A program made the translations under genes and the position numbers. Below are positions 9,870 to 19,317 of a stretch of DNA of 64,000 nucleotides, piece after piece; the first letter of the stretch is position 1; every line of letters begins with the position of its first letter. Under the pieces are notes generated by a model. It was not told the DNA's origin and ran no database searches. It saw only the letters and a program-made list of their open reading frames with translations. This DNA comes from Usnea hakonensis (Eukaryota; Ascomycota; Lecanoromycetes; Lecanorales; Parmeliaceae), in the NCBI GenBank assembly GCA_013423325.1, contig BLJB01000089.1, positions 311,788-375,787 of the forward strand, in the 5' to 3' direction.

Positions 9870-10525
9870 CACACTCATATTCTGTCGTTCTCAAAATCTT
9901 TCCTCCCCGCGTTGCGCATAAAGAACATTGATTTTCATTGCGTTGGGATCTTTCAAGTCTCTGTCCCTGCGCCTTATTGCTTTTTCAGGACGACGGTAAT
10001 GGAGTTACAGCGCCTAAGGCATTGTTGTCCCGAACTCTCCCTTGCGCCCCAGATCCTGCCTTCGGAATTGGGAACACGTTTGGTAGTGGTCTGGCGGCAG
10101 TGCCCTGATAGCGATCTCTAGTTTTTGTAAATCGTGAAGCGCTGGCTTCGTCTCCTGGATTTTCTTCGATACAACGATGGCAGGCATTCGCTGCCAAACA
10201 AATATTCTCTCGCACCTGTCACCCCGACCGGGCTCTTGGTTTTACTTGGAATAGCTCGAGTGTGGAATGGAGAGCTTCATCTTGAACTGTTGATCTGCAA
10301 GGTGAGGATGCGGTGACGGCGAGGATCAAGACTATTGAGACTCTAGGAGTTTCGAGCCTGTGTCTGAGTGTGGGGATCGAAATGACAAGACGGCAGCGCA
10401 CGCAACACCAGTGCTGCCAGTACGCCGAAGAAGAATGGTGTCACCAAGTTGAATGATGACGCACAAGTACGAGTACCTGCAGTACAGAATTGATGTAACA
10501 GGCGTTCTGGTGACGGTATATACCC
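9870..10525. other. Intergenic, about 650 bp
   Basis: No coding frame with recognisable features. AT/GC composition is mixed and I see no repeat. Confidence 0.3.
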
Positions 10526-11180
10526 CTAAGCTTCACTCATTGCTCTTTGGCACGGCCATGAGAGCCTACTCTCCCTTGGCTTCGGGGGCAAGATCAAGAT
10601 GGATGGGCTGCAAATGATCCTACTTGTATCTTGATACGATTTTTGAGAGCGTGGTAGCGACTGGAGTCCTCGTGTCTTTTCCGACATGTTGCTCTTCCTG
10701 AGGACCCTGCAAGCCTCACCATAATCACCTCTGCCAAGCTTCTTGCGAGCGAGATCAGCCTCCCAAGATTCCGGCTCAATTGGGACTTTGGCGGCGCAAA
10801 GCTTGCTGTCCGGCATACGTAGGGCTCTATAAACCCTACCGAAAGTACCGTGTCCTAGCTGCTCTTTCCGAAGATAGAATGCAGACGTCTGTCGAACAAT
10901 GACGCTGCCTTTATTTTTATAACGTACCACGTTGACCGAACTCCATCCGGCTTATCAACCTCAAAATGCGCTTCGACTCTGACAGAATCTTCACGCTTGA
11001 TTGTAATACCACGAGGGCGAAGTATTAGATCTCGAAATTCCACATGCTTAGGCCCTATCTTCTTTGATTTTGACAAGCTTGCGGATACCTCCTCGACTTG
11101 TGACTGCTAGAACGTTGTCCCCGAAGACTTCTGCGATCAATTTTTCCCGAGCACCTGGAACCATGAAAGGCTTGCAATTC
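10526..11180 (-). pseudogene. FHA-type kinase relic, copy B, with inserted foreign segment
   Basis: From 11180 down, the linker between FHA-like and kinase domains is visible (NCKPFMVPGAREKLIAEVFG, DNVLAVTSRGGI), matching the intact kinase. About 150 bases then intervene that read in a different frame as KIGPKHVEFRDLILRPRGIT and SVRVEAHFEVDKPDGVRS, absent from the intact gene. The kinase N-lobe resumes as SAFYLRKEQLGHGTFGRVYR, ALRMPDSKLCAAKVP. A second glycine-loop-like string KKLGRGDYGEACRVLRKSN follows. No HRD or DFG motif can be found downstream. The frame changes and lost C-lobe make a functional kinase unlikely. Confidence 0.7.
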
Positions 11181-12171
11181 ATAGCCTTTTTGGTAGGTAG
11201 ACTAGCATGCAAGCTATTGGCAGCAAACGGATGTCTAGAAGGCGTCTCCTATGCCGTCGACTAAGATTGAGGAATGCATTCACCAAATTTTTGGCTGAGC
11301 CATGGTCTTTGGCAAAGCGTTCCGAGTATTCATACAGGGCGGGAATGCTGTGCGGAAGGTGCTCAAACATTTGAATGAGGTGATTCGGCTCGGTCGTGTC
11401 GGGTGTGTTTGGTGCAAGGATATGGTTGATGCAAAAGGTTGGCTGCCATCAGATAGGGAGCTCATACACCATATCTAGTATATATGTAACCAGCCGACAT
11501 CTTGTATATGATATATATGATATACCCAGGGGGTATAGTAGGAGAGTGTAGGATATTGTGGGAGGTGGTGAGAGATTGTGGAAGATGGAGGGAGGTGGGG
11601 TTTAAATAGACAGCTGCTGACTCAGTATCGATGTGTTGAATGAAGATTGTGAATTTTTTGAGTTTTCACATGTGATTATTGAAAGTGACATGCCATAGTG
11701 TTGTGCAGGTATGAGGAGGATGTGAATTTCGTTGTATTCACTTTCCAAAACAGAGTGAATTATGCCACTAACCTAAACGAGGTACGAAGCCAACACCGCC
11801 ATCTAGTCGAAGACTTGGTAATTTGATGTCGTTACTCTCGGGTTATAGCGCCCATGTGGTACGCTCTACATGTATGTCACCGCAGTCAAAGTCATGAATA
11901 GGGTCTCCATGTTTTACTGATAACTCCTAATGCATTCATTTCTCCTAGGTAACGTGAAACGATAACATAAACCCGCAAATCCGCCCATTCAAGCTGATCT
12001 GATTGCATATGTCTGTAGACACAGAAACAGCGTAGATTCAGCTCGGACTCAATCATGACGGCAGATGAGCTTGTTTTGCATACTCAATATGAAGAATTCA
12101 CTATTCTCAAATACACAAAATCAGGAATTGCACCCAGTTGGTCATCAATCTCCCTCTCAAGTCTGATTTGT
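11181..12171. other. Non-coding stretch, about 990 bp
   Basis: No gene supported. It includes an AT-rich part (ATATGATATATATGATATAC near 11507) and words shared with the region upstream of kinase relic A. Confidence 0.3.
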
Positions 12172-12609
12172 TTAGAGGTCCTGTGATGGACGTGCACTAT
12201 TTGGCGCTCCTTCTGCCAGTGACCTTTCGTATTCTTGCAGAGCTGTAAGAAGGGGGCTGTCCAGGCGTTGCTGGGCCGACATTCTGTCCCTCGGCTTTAA
12301 TTTGAGCATCAAGACCGCGATAATACCCCATAGTGTAGTTTCCAAGATGGACCCATCATTGCCCGATTGGGAAGTGTCTTCCCTGCAAATTCGAGGTGTG
12401 AGGTGAAATGGTTGGTTGTGGGGGTGGGCCCAAGCTGCTCGCCTTCTCTCATCTAGAGCCACCAGTCTTGCCATGATCTTGGGATCGTCTTGGGCCAGCG
12501 TTAAACAATGAAGCCGCCAAATCGTGTCGGAGGGACAGGTAGTTGTACGAAAATTTGTGTCGGCTCCAGAGCTGAAGGTGATGCGACGCGTCCATGCAAA
12601 GTGACACAA
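12172..12609 (-). pseudogene. Kinase C-lobe remnant, copy C
   Basis: The open frame has 145 codons. The stretch LETTLWGIIAVLMLKLKPRD followed by RMSAQQRLDSPLL matches the end of Ser/Thr kinase domains (subdomain XI: small-residue helix, then P-x-DR-x-SA), as in the intact copy (LQIHMLRLHPADRLSAKRLL). The upstream DDPKIMARLVALDERRRAAW is kinase C-lobe-like but less sure. There is no N-lobe or catalytic loop. It stands about 800 bp from the divergently oriented family-B gene at 13427, which mirrors the intact kinase/family-B pair. Confidence 0.5.
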
Positions 12610-13426
12610 CCTAAGCTAAGCAATAAGGGAACGTTGCACGGGCATAATGCTAGCAATTTGCTAAGACAGTGCCCTCAAAGGTCAGCAAAGATAGTGGCAC
12701 TGTGCCTCAAGGAGAAAATAAGCATAGAGTGAGATTCAAAGACTGGTAGATTGAAGGTAGACAAGGCCCACAGGCTGAGAGATGCATACGGACAAGCGCC
12801 GTGAATTCGGAAGCACGTACCACCCGCTAACGGTTTCCTGCATAAGGTACTGCCACCCAGACAAAAAACACTAGAGCACTTATAATGGAATAGTGAGCTT
12901 AATGCCGCTTTATTCGATTCATGTTGATCTGTAAAAGCCTTCCCTAGGCCCTGAAACGGTATGGAATATCACTCATGCTAGGGCGAAAGATGACTTTATC
13001 TATGTCTATAAGTATGTATGTTTGCTCGGATGGATCACAGTCTAAGATGGGTAAGCTTCCGGACAAAAAGGGAAGGACCCTTTCTCATTCCTTTCAGTTA
13101 ACATAGACTCCGTTATTAGATTCTGTGATTCGATTGGTGCTTGTTTCGAACGGCCTCGAAGAACCTCGAAGAACCTCGGCCGACTAGGCTGATTCGATTG
13201 GTGCTTGTTTCGAACGGCCTCGAAGAACCTCGAAGAACCTCGGCCGACTAGACTTCATAGCTTAGTCATCCTATACAGTGTCTATCCCTTTATCTTGTAC
13301 ATCATTCTGTACCTTCATGGTATTCCTGACAAGATCGCGCCCACAGCAGGATTACACATGACTAGTACTCCGCATGCTTGAGATTTCAGGGCTCCACAAA
13401 TTGTTCCTGATCCAAGAGAGCTTGAG
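12610..13426. other. Region upstream of family-B gene 1
   Basis: No gene. It contains the 64-bp tandem repeat annotated separately. The ORF-like stretch at 12508..12732 lies antisense to the kinase remnant and is not supported. Confidence 0.35.
13127..13251. repeat. 64-bp tandem direct repeat (two copies)
   Basis: Unit begins GATTCGATTGGTGCTTGTTT and ends with CGGCCGACTAG. Copy one is 13127..13190 and copy two 13191..13251, virtually identical. Each copy holds an internal doublet of CCTCGAAGAA. It ends 175 bases before the start codon of family-B gene 1, so it may be part of its promoter. Confidence 0.9.
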
Positions 13427-15253
13427 ATGGATCGGAAGCGAACTCCCTGCTCCAAGTCATCAAGGATGTTGCATCAAATCACTGACACAGAGATCTACAG
13501 AAATGCCTCTCCGTGCAGCGAAGTCTCTCCATCGGAAGATGAACGCATAGATGTCTACAAAAGTTGTGCCTACGAAGACCACAAGGCATTGATCGAGTTG
13601 GGAGGAAGACCGACTCGGAGAGTCTTGGAGAAGCCAGCCTGGACAGCAGTCGACGAGAAAGATGGAGTTCGTATTGTGGCCATCCAAGATCATTTAGATG
13701 GAAATGTTGCGCTCGACAAAACACTCATGGTCCAACACTGGAGCAAGGAGAGTGAGTACAAAGACGACGAGTTGACACGCTGGAAAGAATTCAGGCTTTA
13801 TCAACAAAATGCAAAGAATCATCTCTGGATGAAGATAGACTTCGAGCCAAACGCCACGGATCCGGGGTTAGCAAATATACTAGTCAAACTGAATGACTGG
13901 CGAGAGTTTCAAGACTACCAGCAAGTGAAAGTTGGCCATTATGACTTGTCAATTCGGGAAATCATGGGAAATCTGGAAGACATTATGCGCGATGAGACCG
14001 TCTCTGCGGAAGCCGCTTTTTGCCCCAATCAATACTTGACCGACCGCTCTCTCGCCAGATTTTTCGAACTGCAGATGGGTTTAAAGTCCTCAAAAACTCT
14101 TCTCACATGGGTCGAGGGTCAAATCCCCGAGATACTTGTGGAAACAAGTGCCACGTTAGAGGCTAGTACTCTTCTTCAGCGAAAACTTGAAACAGAACTG
14201 GAACAACAGGCCCATGCTTTTCACCAGGAGTTGCTGAGCTTAGAAGCCAGACCAGATCGTTCAGTGCGAACTCCCAGCCACTCTTTGGGATTTACCCAGA
14301 AGATTTGCCATTGGGGCTTAGAGACCACTCGGCTGATGAAAGGTTTATGGGAATGGAAAGTCTTCCTGGAGTGGCGCGGGACGAATCTGTACAAATCTGG
14401 CACATCAAATCGTGAAGTACAGGCATCAGATCGACTCTCATCGCACGTACAAGTCTGGGTAGACTTCGTTTCTTTCCGACAACACGAGCTCGACAGGACC
14501 CGAAGTTGGGTTGAAATTTGGCAACGAATGCTGCCAGAAAAAGAGAATGCTCTGACCACTGAAGAAAAAGACTTGGGGCTAGATGAATTTCAACGCTACC
14601 CCACAAATGTACGATCAAATGTGGAAGCGTTCCAACGCGATGTCCATACTGCTGAAATTCGACTTCGGTCGGCAGAGCAGCAACTTGCCCAGCTTTCGTC
14701 CCGACAGTCTTCTTCAGCTTCGGTTCAAGGAGCTCCATATCCAGTACAGTCGTCATCCGTCCCAGACTTAGAAGGCGGAATACAAATTCAAAAAAGTAAC
14801 ATCATGAGGAGACATGCAGCTATTGTGTCAGAAGATATAGATTCAAATCGGGTTCCAGTCGACGATGACATCTGCATGGCAGACGCCTGTGAAGCTATAG
14901 ATTCACATGACACCGTTACAGAAGGCGCAGACACAGTGTCCGTTGACGATGCTATAAGTGACGACGAGGACATTTCGACAATCGCTGGCGCAGGTCCCGG
15001 GCACGAGGGGTGGATTCTTGAGCCGGACCTCGAGAGTTTGGAGTTTGCAAAGGACCTTCCGACAATCGCTGGCGCAGGTCCTTGGCAGCAGGGGTGGATT
15101 CTTGTGCCGAAAGTCGAGAGTTGTGGTACCCGGAGGGTTGCAAGGTTGCGTACGAATTATTCCCAATTGCCTTCATCTAGGCAAACCCGATCTGCTACAA
15201 AACAGAATGATATTCTTTCTAGCAGGCACTCTTCGAAGAAGGACAAGCCATGA
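13427..15253 (+). CDS. Family-B protein 1 (unrecognised; W/F/Q-rich helical repeats, acidic tail)
   Basis: Single exon, 608 aa. I do not recognise the family. It is a paralogue of the 810-aa protein at 19318..21750. Shared blocks in order: ALIELGGRPTRRVLEKPAWTA (about 54-74; here split), WKEFRLYQQ (119-127), LNDWREFQDYQQ (155-166), WKVFLEWRG (310-318), VDFVSFRQHELDRTRSWVEI (345-364) and a final coiled segment near 405-425. The recurring W-x-x-F-x-x-(Y/W/H)-Q-type motif suggests a helical repeat. The C-terminal third is acidic (VDDDICMADA) and has a 28-residue tandem duplication TIAGAGP..GWIL. No signal peptide, membrane segment or catalytic motif. It lies between kinase remnant C and the intact kinase. 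A role with the kinases is inference from the doubled arrangement. Confidence 0.8.
   Translation: MDRKRTPCSKSSRMLHQITDTEIYRNASPCSEVSPSEDERIDVYKSCAYEDHKALIELGGRPTRRVLEKPAWTAVDEKDGVRIVAIQDHLDGNVALDKTLMVQHWSKESEYKDDELTRWKEFRLYQQNAKNHLWMKIDFEPNATDPGLANILVKLNDWREFQDYQQVKVGHYDLSIREIMGNLEDIMRDETVSAEAAFCPNQYLTDRSLARFFELQMGLKSSKTLLTWVEGQIPEILVETSATLEASTLLQRKLETELEQQAHAFHQELLSLEARPDRSVRTPSHSLGFTQKICHWGLETTRLMKGLWEWKVFLEWRGTNLYKSGTSNREVQASDRLSSHVQVWVDFVSFRQHELDRTRSWVEIWQRMLPEKENALTTEEKDLGLDEFQRYPTNVRSNVEAFQRDVHTAEIRLRSAEQQLAQLSSRQSSSASVQGAPYPVQSSSVPDLEGGIQIQKSNIMRRHAAIVSEDIDSNRVPVDDDICMADACEAIDSHDTVTEGADTVSVDDAISDDEDISTIAGAGPGHEGWILEPDLESLEFAKDLPTIAGAGPWQQGWILVPKVESCGTRRVARLRTNYSQLPSSRQTRSATKQNDILSSRHSSKKDKP
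14976..15118 (+). repeat. 84-bp intragenic tandem duplication in family-B gene 1
   Basis: CGACAATCGCTGGCGCAGGT recurs with an 84-base period at 14976 and 15060, and GGGGTGGATTCTTG repeats in step. It encodes the 28-residue duplicated peptide near residues 517 and 545. The multiple-of-three period keeps the frame. Confidence 0.85.
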
Positions 15254-16299
15254 GAGCTCGGACCCTGGAGTCACCATGAACTACATCAACTGTAGATCCT
15301 CTTGAGGAATATTCCGTTGCTCAAGAGTAAGCGGCATGGGAAGGAAAATGCAGTCTCCTGAGATTGTTTCCATTATACTGTATGCAGAATCTTCTGAATT
15401 CAACAAGCAAGTTTCTTTTCCGAGCTCTGAGTTTAGAAACAACGTACTAGACAACAACAAGAAAACTACATGAACATAAGCCGCAGCATTTGTAGAGTTC
15501 ACTCCATGTGTGACTGCCTGGGCTGACTGGGTAATGAGCTCCGAGTTGATTCAGAGCCTAGCTTTAATACCTTCGACCAAGGCATGGACGACAACGAGGC
15601 CAATCCTCAGTTATGCCTACGAAGCACAAGCGTACAAGACTCAAAAGAAAGCAAGAATCATATATCGCATGCTGCTGTATATGTATACATAGACACAGAG
15701 CCCACATGGCCTTGCGGCAAAACTTCAATCAAGGGTGATGCAGGGCGAAAGACTGAACAAACAAACAGAAAAAACATACATTCAGCAATCTCTGAACCTT
15801 TTGCTGTCCGCTATTAGACAGCTTTTTTCCGCGTATTCAAATACCAGTACAGATACACGTAGTCTGTATAATAGGGGCCGATCATGTACATAGAGAGAAG
15901 GCATTTAATGTGTGTAGGATTCATAGGTAAGCACCTCAGGCCGCAGAGGTCTGTGCCAAGCCGCTAGTCACAAAGCGAAAGCATGGAACAAAGGCTTTCA
16001 TCAATGAGATGCAGACAGCTTGCTTCAATGAAAATTCAGAATGTGCAATTGCAGTTTGATCTATCATATGCATTGGTACTCTTCGAGAATGCTCGCTAAG
16101 GTACAATGGCTTTCTATGCAACATCGTTGGACGCGCTAATACATTAAACGCTCCGTTGTACAAACAGATAGGGTATCATCAACAAAAGCCCTTTCACAAG
16201 ACCGAATCAGGAACGCCTTGGAAAATGGTACCACCGCGTCCAACACAATCTGCAAACCATACTCCCAACTTCAAATCGAGATAGCCGCCTCTTCATTCC
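15254..16299. other. Convergent intergenic region, 1.05 kb
   Basis: Separates the 3' ends of family-B gene 1 and the intact kinase. Only short open frames without motifs are present. Confidence 0.35.
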
Positions 16300-18288
16300 T
16301 CAATGCCCTTCATAAGGGGGTTGTGTGCCAGCCGCCCATTGCTCCGTCCGCAAACGCTTCACTTCATCCAGAGGGAGCACATTCCCATGTTCGGGTGATG
16401 AAATATTGGTTGCTGGGGAATCCAGGTCAGCTGTTGGTCGTCGACCAAGTGCAGTAGCCTCGTTTCCACCATTGTCTGTGGCCGACTGGTCACCACGCTT
16501 ACGCTTTTCCCCAACACCAGGGAGGGAAGTGGTATTGTCTTCTCCTGCGGGTTTGGATGGGCCATTAGGGGTGATGGTGGTCGGCTTATGAGCCGCTGAG
16601 GCTTCATTTGTGGGACCGTTGTTGGCGGCAGGGTCAGGGTGAGACCCTCGGTCGACGTTCGAGGCTTGAGGAATGGAGTTCTGTGCATCCTCAACCTCCT
16701 CGATTCTGCTCGGTGCTTGTAGTGAATCTGGTTCCGACAGGGATGGAAATTTCTCGAGGAGTCTCTTAGCTGACAATCTGTCCGCAGGATGTAGCCGAAG
16801 CATGTGAATCTGGAGCAGTCGTATGAGCTGGATAGCTTGTTTCTTGATCTCAGGCTCCTTATCCGAATATCGCTTGAATAGTGACTGAAAATCGATGACC
16901 ATCCGCCGCAAATTTGCGCACCATTCCGGTCTGGGATGCCCATTGCCTTCCGGTAATTTTTGCAAACAAGCAAGGATCACTACTCCCAGTGACCAAATAT
17001 CCGCTTCAAAGCCGTATGAATTGCTCTGACCAACTTCTGGGGCCATGTACTTCGTTGATCCTCGCTTGCTCAACACGGGACCCATTTTTCCAGAGCAGCC
17101 AAAGTCCGCCAACAAATACTGACCCCTAGACTTGCGGAGGATGTTATCGGGCTTGATATCTCGGTGGATGATACCTTTGTCGTGAATATATTCCAAAGCC
17201 TTCGTCATTTGGTATGACATGTTCATTATCTCACCAGGTTCCATCTCCATTTGTCCCAATTGTTGTCGAAGAGTTCCTCCGGGGATATAATCCAATATCA
17301 TCGATAATGCATAATCCCCGTCCCACTCATCGACAAATTGTACTATGTTTTCCTATTTTTCCAATTAGCGATTATCCATTTAAAGATGTATCGGTTCTAT
17401 ACTTACATGAGGTGTCTTGCAGAGTAACTTCATTATATGGACCTCTTTCTCGAAAGCCATCCGAGACTTCAACTTCTTAGCATCGAAGTCCTCTGTTTTG
17501 TTTGGGTCCTGCATGCGGAGGAACTTGGCCGCGAAAACTTTGCCGTCCGGCAAACGCTGGACTTTGTGGACGGTACCGAAAGTACCGTGTCCAAGTTGCT
17601 CTTTCCGAATATAAAATGCAGACGGCCGTTGAACAGTGACACCCCCTCGGCTTGTGGCTGCTGGAGCATTGTGGCCGAAGACTTCAGCTATCAGTTGTTC
17701 TCCTAAACCGGGAACTAGGAATGGCTTGCAATTCTTGTGGTATTCATCTACGCTGCTTGGGTCGTACGTGGGCAAAACCACGTCAAATTCCACCTCATTC
17801 CCCATCCCAGCATCTCTCGCCACCTTAACATTGATCATTTTCTGACCCTGAGGAAGGATCCAGGAGAATCGCTGACGAGTTGCTGATCGCTGGTCATTGT
17901 ATTTGACCGTGCTGAATTGGATCGATGTGACGTTCATGATGAGCTCATACTGTTGGTTATAGGTGAATGCCACCATTTCTGAGTCTAAATCAGCGGGTTC
18001 TCCAATCAGAACGTCGCATGTTTCATCGTCGCTTCCTAGTAGGAACCCCTTCGCATAGTCGTTAGGCTTTTCAGAGAACCGAAACTGAAGCGCTTGCTCT
18101 GCGTCTATCTTTTCGTAGTCCTGAAATTCAGATCTTCCCCTGGATGCTGTTGGTCCCTGCGAATCGTGTGAAAGAAGAGCGTATCTAGATGAGTTGTGGG
18201 GATCAGCCCACATCTCTTGGGCTCTCTCATTTCGTGCCACCAAAGTGAATGCGATATCGGCGTCGTGAGCATCATCCTTCCGAGACAT
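16300..18288 (-). CDS. FHA-like domain Ser/Thr protein kinase (intact)
   Basis: Exons 17407..18288 and 16300..17352, intron 17353..17406 (GTAAGT...AATAG), phase 0; 644 aa. The N-terminal part, about residues 60-170, looks like a divergent FHA domain (GFLLGSDDETCDVLIGE, then RFSWILPQGQKMINVKV). The kinase domain carries glycine loop LGHGTFGTV (232-240), ATP lysine in FAAK (255), HRDIKPDN (357-364), DFG (377-379) and APE (398-400), so it should be active. The tail is disordered, with a basic GEKRKRG cluster that could be a nuclear signal. The layout recalls Rad53/Chk2-type kinases, but the FHA part is degenerate and no orthology is claimed. Broken relatives lie at 7290, 10526 and 12172. The divergent neighbour is family-B gene 2. 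Confidence 0.9.
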
Positions 18289-19317
18289 CGCAAGCTACCA
18301 AGATACGATCTGGGATCTCGAAGTGGAATTTTTTTGGTAGAAGAGACTCAGAAGTAGTAATGGTCGCTGAAGAAAAGAAAAAGGGAAAAGGAGAAAGGTA
18401 GGAGAATACATAGCTATATTTATAGGCCTCATACACGGTGTAATGACACTTCAAATCTGAAATATGTGTTGAGAAACTTGGGTGTCAAGATGCATCGTTT
18501 TGGTATGTTTCTTTGTGATAAAGGAGAGTAATGTGGCATTGTGGCCTAAAACCACATAATTATACAGCATAAAGATCCTCGGTTATTGATGTCGAAAACA
18601 CCACTTTCCACGTCAATATACCAGGCTCTTTGATATTTCCATAATAAAAGGAAGTGATATAGGATCGTGGTCTAAGCCAACACATCATGAAATATGAAGA
18701 AATGTCTGGTCACTTAATGCTGAAACAATAAATCTCACGTCAACACTCCGCGCCCTTGATTCCTATACTACAAAGGAGTGTGTGTGGTAATCAAGCCAAC
18801 ACGTTAAGAATATCGCAGAATTCACTGGTCAGTTGATGCGGAAAATATCATTTTCCGCGTCAACACACCAGCCTCCTGAATGGGTTTAGAATCAAATAGC
18901 AGCATTCATAGGTAGGGTGCTGACATAGGGCCTAAAGTCTACGAACAGTCCAACATCATCATCAAGTTTGCTCTGGTCTAAGCAACACGAAGACCTCAAC
19001 ACTTTTGACATAATTCCGGTTAAACTAATAAGGCTCGTTTTCTCACGCTTTGTCGGCAAATGTAAGTAGATCCTGCTAAGGCCCGGTTCCATATCTTGCA
19101 ACTTTAAAAGCCTTGCACAAATGGTGTCTACACAGTCGATGTCTAGAACCATGGTGGTCCCTCCCAATTCCCCTGCATCTGGCAATCGTTATTACTCATT
19201 GGCTTCATCAAAATCGAAATGCCAAAGTCATTTTGATCCGGGAAGCCTTGAGGCAGTGCTGAGGTAAGAACACCTTAAGCCACAAGTACTCGTACTTCAC
19301 ATGCTGATCAGTATCTG
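18289..19317. promoter_or_regulatory. Divergent promoter region between kinase and family-B gene 2
   Basis: About 1.03 kb shared by two divergent intact genes. It contains the three hairpin-bearing repeats at 18541..18890. A 97-codon minus-strand frame at 18892..19185 (MPDAGELGGTTMVLDIDCVD...) has no motif and is left uncalled; it could be a relic. Confidence 0.5.
18541..18890. repeat. Three degenerate ~120-bp direct repeats each with an inverted repeat
   Basis: Copies begin with GTGGCCTAAAACCACA, GTGGTCTAAGCCAACACAT and GTGGTAATCAAGCCAACACG, about 118-128 bases apart. Each ends in an inverted repeat: 18585..18617, 18713..18744 and 18832..18864. The third is nearly perfect: GTTGATGCGGAAAAT, then ATC, then ATTTTCCGCGTCAAC. 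The first keeps most pairing, the second is decayed. CGTCAA(C/T) is conserved in all three. The array lies between two divergent genes, so it may be a repeated regulatory site or a decayed small transposable element. Confidence 0.75.

Noticed and set aside
18892..19185. 97-codon minus-strand frame in the kinase/family-B promoter
   Set aside because: Protein-like in places but without motif, partner exon or homology to its neighbours. It may be a relic, and support is too thin.
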